Below are positions 56,461-64,000 of a DNA stretch of 64,000 nt, piece after piece (the first letter of the stretch is position 1; every line of letters begins with the position of its first letter). The notes below the pieces were generated by a model, which worked only from the letters and a program-made list of their open reading frames with translations, was not told the DNA's origin and made no database searches. The position numbers and the translations under genes were made by a program. Where the stretch lies: positions 2,622,501 through 2,686,500 of the forward strand of contig JARFIW010000884.1 in the NCBI GenBank assembly GCA_036346225.1, given 5' to 3'. Origin of the DNA: Platerodrilus igneus. Taxonomy: Eukaryota; Arthropoda; Insecta; Coleoptera; Lycidae.

Positions 56461-57554
56461 TATATCATTGTAAATATTTAATCTAAATTAATTAACCAAT
56501 TTCTACTTACGTTTTCTGAAAAAGCGGAAAAAACTTTTCATATATTCTTAACACAATTTCTATGCAGCACTATTTTCACTATATTACAAACTTTATTTAT
56601 ATGACGCGTAGATTTCTGGTTAAAAGTAATGTGGATTCAACCTGCTTCAAGGTGAAACTGAGCTGCCTTATCACAGGTGGTTATTAAGTAGCTTTTCCCC
56701 ACTACATCTGGATTGGGTTTCCAAGCAGTTTTACAGATTGTCGCGACCAACCAGGTTTTGTCTTTAATATTTCAAGCTGATTTCTGATTAAACTTCTTTG
56801 TATTTCCGTGCCATGGTGTTTATTTGCGATCTTTGATACCTTATTGTTTGTTATTGTGGCCAGACTTTCAACTTACGCTTGTTGTTTTGTTTAGATAATG
56901 CTTTTGGATAATTGTACGAAAATAAATTATATAACTCTAGTGCTGTTTTTGTTTATTTATTTATTTATGCGTTTTCTTATCAAAAAGTTTATTGTTCCAG
57001 CGCAATTGCATGCAGATTTGTTAGGTTTCATCTTATCTTCTGCGTATTATATTTTATAAACTTGTAAAACACTCCTCAACGTAGTTTAAATACATGTACG
57101 ATTATTTCTTTGCTGAATACGCGTTCTATTGTTGAAAGATATGCTTACTGGCATCGCTTAAAGTTAATTACGGTCTATATACAGGGTATTAAATTCTTGC
57201 TGTTTACATAATGTACGAATTACTTATTTTTCTGCTGAATAAATGCAGTTTTCTGATTCCCATTGCTATTTACAGTTACTACACGACGCTTACTACTCAA
57301 TACACCCCTAAACAATCCCTTATCACAGCAATATATTTATAGTATTGATTATTAATTTGACGCTCCTGGACTCTCTAAATAAACGTTTTCAAAAACTTCT
57401 GCAAAAGATATTACAATAATTCAGTTTCAAAAGTATAATGCATTTTGCTTACCCGTAAATACTCAGTAACATTATTGTAAGTGTAAATAGGTAAATTCTA
57501 TTATACATAATCTTGGTTGACTTGTTTTAGTATGATTCAGTAGCATAAAGATAA

Positions 57555-58544
57555 CGCGGAGGCTATCGGCACATTAATGTGTGGCTAAAAATAAAAATTA
57601 AGGGCACAGGAAATTTTCGTGACGTCATTAATGACGTACGTTCGTATTTACCAGGAAGGTGTTGGTTTGTTCTTCAGTTGATTGTTACTGGTTTTAGCTT
57701 TGTTTATGTATATCAACAAAGATTATAGTTTCTAACCTATGTGTCAGTTTTAGCGCCGTAGCTTATTTTTCATAATCCCCATAAGAAATTACCAATATTT
57801 TTAGCTGTTGTTTATAAATCTTCGAAGTGTATTGAGTTGAGCTACTGTTTCAAGTTCCAATTGTTAACAGTAAATTTATTCATCATGAGTGCTGTTTATG
57901 CTGATTTTTGTTGGACAATGCTTTAATAACATTGAAGAATTTAAGCGGCTGCTGCAAAATATGAGGCAGAAAAATGCCAAAGTTTACCATTCGTGCTAGT
58001 CAATCTGTAAAATCGTCCTTCAAATTTTTGAAGCGTAATATTAATACAAATTAATATGGGTTTATATAGCCAAATTTTTTATACCTCTCCTCTCCAATTT
58101 AGAAGCTCAAAATTTACTTACCATAAGTCATGTGTAGTGCTTGTACAAAATTGTAAAAATCTAGCTGTTGGAAATTATAATAAAAAAGAATCCGTAAAGA
58201 GGGATCGAACCCTGGTTTCCCGCGTCAAAGTCAGACATCCTAACCACTACGCTACCCAGTGACATACATAAGCAGTTAATTTTTTAAATATTTACTCCTA
58301 AGTTTAACTGCATCCTTTTAACACGGCAGATTTTAAAATTTAATTATTATGCGATCAAAATTATTTTAAATGAAATAATATAAAATTATTTTTATATACA
58401 AAACCATAATATAAATTGTTGTTTAACAAACGATTTATACTGTGGCTTTGTACACATCAAGTACGTCACTAATGACGTCTTAACCTTTCCTGTGTGGTTA
58501 ATTTTAATTTTTAGCCGCACATTAGTGTGCCGATAGCCTCGGCG
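57555..58544. mobile_element. Mutator-like (MULE) MITE, 990 bp, with perfect 9-bp target duplication
   Basis: The left end CGCGGAGGCTATCGGCACA and the reverse complement of the right end CGCCGAGGCTATCGGCACA continue as matching arms for about 85 bases, through GTGTGGCTAAAAAT / GTGCGGCTAAAAAT and into GACGTCATTAATGACGTAC / GACGTCATTAGTGACGTAC, each itself palindromic. The flanks are TAAAGATAA at 57546-57554 and at 58545-58553. Long TIRs and a 9-bp duplication are the marks of Mutator-like elements. The interior has no transposase, so it is non-autonomous, and it carries a tRNA-like sequence. Confidence 0.88.
58188..58263 (-). ncRNA. tRNA-derived sequence (SINE head or tRNA pseudogene) inside the MITE
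   Basis: On the minus strand the A box GGTAGCGTAGTGGTTA and, 45 bases on, the B box GGGTTCGATCC are intact, with a T run (ATTCTTTTTT) just after as a pol III terminator. The anticodon stem (around CTGACTTTGACGCGG) does not pair and the acceptor strands do not match, so it is not a working tRNA gene. It could still be transcribed by pol III. Nothing recognisable as a SINE tail follows. Confidence 0.6.
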
Positions 58545-58775
58545 TAAAGATAAACGGTCTACTTTTATTTGACAGGTTATATGAATACAAAGCTTAATAT
58601 GATTTAAATATCATAACCTCCCTACTTACCTATTATCATAACCTAACTTTTTTAATCAATCATTGGTTATAATGTAATAAACTTTGATGTTTATGTAGCA
58701 GTGGTCATCATTGGTTTGTAGTTTGTCTTTAGTGCAGAACTCAGCTTTACGTACATTTTTTTTAGAATTTTAATA

Positions 58776-59253
58776 ATGTCTTCATCGAAGAGACTATTAC
58801 ACCTAGCAGACGAGTTTCAACCTCCAACTAAAAAGTTAATTTCTCAAGCAGAAGAATTTATAAAAGACTTAGCTAAGAAACAACAAAATACCACAGTCAA
58901 TCTACACCAGTAAGTATACTTGTATATTTTTATCAGTTTAATTCATTTTATTAACAGCGAATTACTCAGTCCAAAAGAGTTTTGTAAAGGTGTCAATTTG
59001 ATTTCCTTAGCAAACTATAATGCCGGACCAAGTAGTTTAGTGGAATTTCAAGAATCTGTAATGCATTTTGATAAAATCGGTGTTCTAAAAGCAGCTGGTT
59101 TGGGAGAAGATGAAATACGAATATATTTGGATTATCAGAAAGGTGAAAAGTATTTATTTGATAAACACAAAATTGTGAGAAATCTTCCTTAACGAAAGTT
59201 ATAGCTAGAATTAAAGATGTTGTCTTAAAATATGAGAAGCAGTCGGTTGTGAT
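58776..59253 (+). CDS. Unrecognised host gene, first two exons
   Basis: Exon 1 (58776-58909) starts ATG with MSSSKRLLHLADEFQPPTKK and ends before GTAAGT. The intron is 48 bases with a TTATTAACAG acceptor. Exon 2 (from 58958) encodes ELLSPKEFCKGVNLISLANY, then VEFQESVMHFDKIGVLKAAG and EDEIRIYLDYQKGEKYLFDK. The frame hits TAA at 59190-59192, but a one-base shift there continues with TKVIARIKDVVLKYEKQSVV and stops at a good GTAAGT donor (59254), so the frame break may be an assembly error. The protein is rich in charged residues and has a helical N-terminus; I do not recognise it. The following intron would contain the hAT element. A 5' start at 58776 is chosen as the first ATG in frame. Confidence 0.6.
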
Positions 59254-59554
59254 GTAAGTAAAATTTTATTTTTGTATATAGTGTACCTAAATGTAATTGT
59301 TTATTTAGTATTATCGTATATTTTTCGGCAGGGTCGGAAAAATCAAGATTTTTAAAACAATGATTTTTACTTTTTTGTGTATTTGTAATTAGATAGAAAT
59401 AAAACCCTCTGAAAATAAAAACCAGCTAAAATTATTACATTGAAATTTCATTATATTGTGATTTAATAGCGTTCTTAAATTTTGTACTTCCAGAAGACCA
59501 TAATTGTATTATTTCAAAGTAAAATATTCAGAAATAGATGCATCAGTATTCAGC

Positions 59555-59800
59555 AAGTTGAAACATCCATAGCTACTAGCTAAACAATATTTCGGTCATA
59601 CTCTGTCCTGACTCATAATTGTTAAACATTAAAAAATACATACATTAGCATTCAGTAAGTTGGAAAATGCACAGCTACTTCAGCAATATTTCAGTCATAT
59701 TCTGTCCTGATTAATAATTATAAAACATTCAAAAATACATGCATTAGCATTCAGCAAGTTGGAAAATGCACAGCCGGACAGCAAAATTACTGTCATATCC
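59555..59800. repeat. Subterminal tandem repeats of the hAT element, about 108-bp unit
   Basis: Three units share CATTCAG(C/T)AAGTTGGAAAA then TGCACAGC, AGCAATATTTC(A/G)GTCATA and CTGTCCTGA. Two inverted units are found at the other end (62790-62950). Repeated subterminal motifs are typical transposase-binding regions in hAT elements. Confidence 0.75.
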
Positions 59801-60019
59801 TGTCCAGATTTGCAATAGCTGTAAGCCTATAAAAGGTTGGAGTTGTGCCTCTGAAATTATTGTAATTATCAGACGGTTATTGTTATTATTATCTTATCAT
59901 TATTTGACTGTGAAAATAAATAAATATTATTCACAACAGTGTTATTTTTTGTTGTGTTATTAATTCGATTTTTTTGCTTTATTTGTATATGTAGATACAA
60001 ATAACAGTACATGTCACTC

Positions 60020-61790
60020 CATTGCATCGATATCATCTGCTTCAGCATCTGCATTTTTAAGTGCAAGTCGCTATTTAGAAATTTTGGCAGAACAACTTTG
60101 AATACTTATTCCTCACATTCAAAGCGAGTATGTAAGGAAGGATCAGTATCATCATTTGTAATTCACTCATCTGTAGATAGGAAGCACATACTTGATAAAC
60201 AAATCACAAAAGCAATTTTTACCACCAATAGCAGTTTCAGGGGCATCAAAAATAAAGAGGTAGAAAAGCATTAGAGTTATTAAGACCTAGTTATTTGCCT
60301 CCGTGAAGGAAAATTATTTCAATTACCTTATTAAATGAGATTTATGTAGAAGAGCACGTAAAATGTTATAAAAATGAAAAAGGACAATATGTTATATCTA
60401 TTGAAGTGTGGTCCAATATTCACAATGGACCCATTGCATGTGTAACAATAATATGTAGAAGGTTGTTCATTTCTCTATGACACGATTGACACTTCTGGAC
60501 AGGACAGCTACACACTAGATTATTTGATTTCAATAAGACACGATTTTATTTCTTCACGTAAAACAAAACATAATTGTACTCTCTCAAGTTTTATAACGAA
60601 TAATGTTGCAAATATGTCCCAAATGTGTGAAAATATACAAAGTGTTTCAAATTTTATTTATTTGAATGTAATAACACATGATTGCACGGCGCTTATTCTA
60701 AATTTACTGTCAAAAGATTATGCATTTGAAATGAAAGATATTACAGAACACGTACATGTTTTAAAATATTTTCGTAACAACCACTTGGCTTCTGCTAAAT
60801 ACAAACAGGCTGGTGGAAAGCACTCGTCCTTCCTCAGAAAGTTAGCTGGGACACTTTAGCAGATTGCATCGAGATTTACGTGAGTCAATGAGGCAAGCAT
60901 TTGAAAATATGCAATAAAAAAAAGAAAATTGATTCGGTAGTATTTCAAAAGGTGATAGTGTCGGAGGCTTTCATGCCCCGAGTCTTTATAAATATTTATG
61001 GTTCTGGGTTGGGACTGTATCATCTTATAAACTAAGGTCTACTTAATATAATCATTCGGATCTTTTTTATTATTTTTCATTTATTTTCATTCTCTTTTCT
61101 TGTCCTGATGAAGCCCCTTACAAAAGTGGGCGAAACGTCGACAGTTTATAAGATGACACGGTCCTACCCCGGAACCATAAATATTTATATTTCAAAAGGT
61201 GTCTAAACATTGGCTTGAAACGATCTGCTGAGATTTTTTAACATTTTAAAAACAAATACCAGTTGTGCTAGATGCAATACAAAAAACAAATGCATTTTCA
61301 TATGGTACAGTTGAGATTTCGATATGTTGAAAGGGCTTTTGAGGAGGAATTGGATTTGTCATTACACCAAATAAACGTTTTCAAAAACGTTACAGTCAAG
61401 CTTTAATGCCATATCATGTATCACTTATTTGTTACATTTCACAAAAACACTTTATAAATTAACTCCTGATGAAAGAGAGCAAGGATTAACAGAACTAAGA
61501 AATATGTATAGAGATACTGAATATTAAAATTAATTTTAAAACTTCAGGCCCAATCCGAACCCTTTAAAAAATTATATTCACGATGAAGTATTGACCAACA
61601 TAACTCCTCTGCAGTAGTGGTTATCGCAAAAACAAACAATTTCTGTGTGCAATAGCTTCTTCTGTGTCTGTGGAAAGAACATTTTCATCGTTTGGACTCG
61701 TACATTCAAAACTAAAAATAAACTGGTTGTAGAAAAAGCTAGTAGGCTAGTATTTATGTTTAAGTATTATAATCGAAATGACGATTAAAA
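60020..61790 (+). pseudogene. hAT transposase with DUF659-like core (left copy, broken)
   Basis: Across frameshifts: SSFVIHSSVDRKHILDKQIT, KAIFTTNSSFRGIKNKEVEK (60158-60274); VISIEVWSNIHNGPIACVTI (about 60390-60450, where the usual form is S.DGW.N); SLYDTIDTSGQ; LSSFITNNVANMSQMCENIQ (60590-60650); HDCTALILNLLSKDYAFEMK (60680-60740). The end has SSVSVERTFSSFGLVHSKLK and KASRLVFMFKYYNRND (61640-61785), the hAT dimerisation motif. The DUF659-like middle is known from hAT transposases. The Asp of the DGW motif reads as V (EVW). A 233-bp insertion splits the coding sequence at 60955. Confidence 0.75.
60955..61187 (+). mobile_element. 233-bp insertion with hammerhead-like core and 46-bp inverted repeats
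   Basis: A perfect 14-base duplication TATTTCAAAAGGTG flanks the insert (60941-60954 and 61188-61201) inside the hAT transposase. Within it, inverted repeats of about 46 bases (60988-61033 and 61143-61188) begin ATAAATATTTATGGTTC and end CATCTTATAAACT. Between them CTGATGA (61105-61111), a GCCC/GGGC stem (61113-61116 with 61128-61131) and GAAA (61132-61135) give the conserved core of a hammerhead ribozyme. A long target duplication suggests target-primed insertion. It resembles non-autonomous Penelope-type or retrozyme elements. Confidence 0.65.
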
Positions 61791-61999
61791 ATTTCGTTTT
61801 TTACAAAATATGTTTCCTTAATTATATTTATTCTTAGAATTTTTTTATGGTCTGCAAACAACAAGATTTATTTTAATTAAAAAACGAATTAAATTTAAAT
61901 TAATTTAAAAAATAAAATGACTAAGTATAAAAATGATATAAATCAATGATTATTTAAAATAAAATCACACAATTTAAATCATGATTTGTCGTGGTTGTT

Positions 62000-63165
62000 A
62001 CGAAAATATTTTACAACATGAATAACATGTTTTTATAAATCTTTCATTTCCAATTCAAAATCTTTTGACAGTAAATTTAGAATGCGTTCCGTGCAGTCAT
62101 GTTATTACAATCAAATCGATAAACTCTGAAATATTTCGTATATTTTTATGCATTTGGGCCATGTTTGCAGCATTATCCGTTTGGTACAATTGTTTTGTTT
62201 TACATAAAGAAATAAAATCTTGTCTTAGTGAAATTAAAAAATCTGCAAATTGCTGCTCTCTGTGGAAGTGTTAATTGTGTCATAGAGAAATGAAAGACCT
62301 TCGTCAGATGTTATTATTACACATATAATGGATGCATTGCGAATATTGGATCACTCTTCAATAGACATAATAACATATTGTTCTCTAAAATTCTAAAACA
62401 TTTTTCGTGCTATCCTACATAAATCTCATCTAATAAGGTAGTTTAAATCATTTTCCTTGTCGGAGGCAAATAACCTGGTCTTTGAATTTTTAAACGTTGT
62501 CCTAGTCCTTTTAGTTCATTGTTTCAATTCTTGCAAACTGCCCTTACACCTATTTTAACTTTGTCACTTTTTTCAATGTAATGCTTTGAAATAGGATCTT
62601 TTTTTCTACCACTCACTCATATTTAACATGTAACAGATAAACTTTTGCAGTTGAATAAGATATGTTAACTAATATAAAATAAATTATTAAACTGTAGAAG
62701 ATTTACATCGTACTTTCACTGAAGCATGAAGGTGGTCTAACAAATAAAACGTACTTTCAAAAGCGGAACTATAACCTTTTATAGATTTGCAGCCATTGCA
62801 AGTATAAACAGGATATGACAGTAATATTGCTGTTTAGCTGTGCATTTTCCAACTTGCTGATGCATGTATTTTTGAATGTTTTACAATTATGAATCAGGAC
62901 AGGATATGACTGAAATATTGCTGTATAGCTAGTTAGTAACATTTTACTTTTGGAATAATACAATTATGATTTTATGGATGTAGAAAAAGAACGCAATTAA
63001 GTCACAATATAATAAAATTTCAGTATAATATTTTGGCTGGTTTTTACTTTCGGAGGGTTTTATTTCGATCTAATTATGAATACACAAAAAAATTATTAAA
63101 AAGTTTTGATTTTTTAAAATCGGCAATTTTTGATTTTTTTTTTAAAATCGATTTTTCCAACCCTG
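62000..63165 (-). pseudogene. hAT transposase N-terminal half, inverted second copy
   Basis: The minus strand matches the left copy at the DNA level, for example GACAAGATTTTATTTCTTTA against GACACGATTTTATTTCTTCA, and CATTTCTCTATGACAC in both. It runs from the right terminal repeat through the subterminal repeats and stops near the NLLSKD motif (about 62050), so it is truncated. Stops and frameshifts are many. Confidence 0.7.
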
Positions 63166-64000
63166 CCAATAATGTTACTCCATAATCGTTAATACTTTTT
63201 ATCTACCTTTTTAAATATATCCTGCATTATAAAATATTTCATACCTCAGAATGTCTGTTGTCGTTTTTCTTTGCTTGTTTTTCTCCTTATCTTATATTGA
63301 AAACCTATTCCACCGTTAATGTTTAAATGTGTAAAATACTTTAGTTTTTGTAAATTTACTTATTCATTTGATAATTTGCTTTAAAAATTTTTCATTTTTA
63401 TGATTTTGGACAACATACCTTTAATTGTTTTTCATTCCCTAGATATTCAAAGTATCTTCTTTAAATTTCTTTAATATTTTCTCGGTTACCACTTCTCTAC
63501 ACCTTCACCCTCCTTCCATGCATGATTGATATATCTTTGGCATGAATAACGTAAAAAATTGTTATGACTTGTTGGAGCTGATGTTGGGTTGACACTTTTC
63601 AAACTGTGGGACTCATGAATCATGCCAATCTTGGAAAAAGTCAATATTAGCAGTTACAAAGATGGGAAATTTCTATTTCTTGTGTGTTTTCATTCGGGAG
63701 TTTTCACTTATTATTCTACACCGTTCCATCCCCCTTTCCTTCCTTAATTTATAACCTGATAATTTCATTGTTTTTTTCTTTTTTGTCTAACATATGGATG
63801 AGATGGTGTCACTTTTTTATACTCCTCTTGATTTTGGTAGTGATAGTTAATATTAGGTTTCTGCGGACGTTGTCTGCTTCGTCAATTTGGAGTAGAGAGA
63901 GCTCTCATTGGATAATTGAGTGTCACAATCAATATTCAGAAAAAATCAATTTTTGGTGTGGCCTAATGGGGAATCGCCTAATCGAACCTTTCTTTTTTGA
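63166..64000. other. AT- and T-rich sequence, no gene seen
   Basis: Pyrimidine-rich on the plus strand. ATACCTCAG at about 63245 could serve as an acceptor for the gene that begins at 58776, but the sequence after it (MSVVVFLCLFFS) gives no recognisable protein. Confidence 0.35.

Larger units (their letters stand above)
54910..57330. mobile_element. (TA)n-bounded element with inverted TGCTRYGATA termini and internal minisatellites
   Basis: It starts TGCTACGATATCGCC after (TA)n and ends CCCTTATCACAGCA before ATATATTTATAG. The ends are inverted with respect to each other (TGCTACGATA / TGCTGTGATA). The last 365 bases are homologous to 31640-32133. Inside are minisatellites at 55565-55860 and 56340-56460. 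No coding region. It parallels 40809-42668 in layout but not in internal sequence. Confidence 0.5.
59329..63165. mobile_element. hAT element with inverted arms (two partial copies head-to-head)
   Basis: The left end CAGGGTCGGAAAAATC and the reverse complement of the right end CAGGGTTGGAAAAATC are hAT-type terminal repeats. The left arm (59329 to about 60790, plus) and right arm (63165 to about 62000, minus) carry the same sequence: terminal repeat, subterminal 108-bp repeats and the first half of a transposase. Only the left copy continues to the C-terminus (61785). No 8-bp duplication is visible. Non-functional. Confidence 0.75.

Noticed and set aside
58188..58263. Functional tRNA gene
   Set aside because: Anticodon stem and acceptor strands do not pair, although pol III boxes are intact.
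1..64000. CRISPR array, prophage, rRNA operon or plasmid features
   Set aside because: The tandem repeats lack regular unique spacers, genes have introns and eukaryotic transposons dominate; no such feature is present.

Overview
This window looks like nuclear DNA of an insect, most likely a beetle. That placement is inferred from the transposon mix, the very AT-rich base composition, and short GT-AG introns (51 and 48 bp in the two genes where they can be read). There is no operon structure, rRNA, phage, plasmid or CRISPR. Most of the window is transposable elements in different stages of decay, with a few islands of host gene.

Layout. 1-3270: PHD-finger CR1/Jockey-type LINE on the minus strand with an RTE-like 5' head. 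3318-11575: an old R1-type LINE split by a complete 7.28-kb BEL/Pao LTR retrotransposon (3871-11151, TSD AATAT), whose 3' LTR carries a tRNA-derived SINE (10737-11034, 13-bp TSD). 11684-12971: host exons on the minus strand, including exons 1-2 of gankyrin/PSMD10. 13.6-16.5 kb: remnants of hAT and two LINEs. 16.5-25.5 kb: segments bounded by (TA)n, including 2.24 copies of a 2.43-kb direct repeat. 25.5-31.2 kb: diverged Penelope-type terminal repeat, an LTR-like promoter block, a minus-strand Copia relic and a minus-strand Jockey/CR1-type LINE. 31.2-37.4 kb: (TA)n-terminated repeat, piggyBac relic in two pieces, plus-strand LINE relic. 37.7-38.7 kb: intact C7orf50-like (WKF-domain) host gene. 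38.9-48.6 kb: a TIR element, (TA)n-bounded elements with internal minisatellites, a tRNA-like fragment. 49.15-53.05 kb: a Penelope-like element with RT, GIY-YIG endonuclease, direct terminal repeats and an inverted 5'-truncated second copy. 53-57.3 kb: more (TA)n-bounded segments. 57.55-58.54 kb: a 990-bp Mutator-like MITE with a perfect 9-bp TSD and a tRNA-like insert. 58.78-59.25 kb: exons of an unrecognised host gene, apparently with a 3.84-kb inverted-arm hAT element (59329-63165) in its next intron; that hAT itself contains a 233-bp insertion with a hammerhead-ribozyme-like core.

How the parts relate. Nested insertions give a relative order: R1-type LINE, then BEL, then SINE; and hAT, then the 233-bp ribozyme-like element. 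Several segments share the termini TGCTGTGATAAG at ATATAT target tracts, and some of these ends carry tandem copies of a motif resembling a tRNA-Lys primer-binding site joined to the LTR-like end CACAGCA. This points to a TA-targeting LTR-retroelement family whose ends were repeatedly duplicated, and it is the least explained signal in the window. Many frameshifts in otherwise stop-poor reading frames raise the possibility of single-base indel errors in the assembly.
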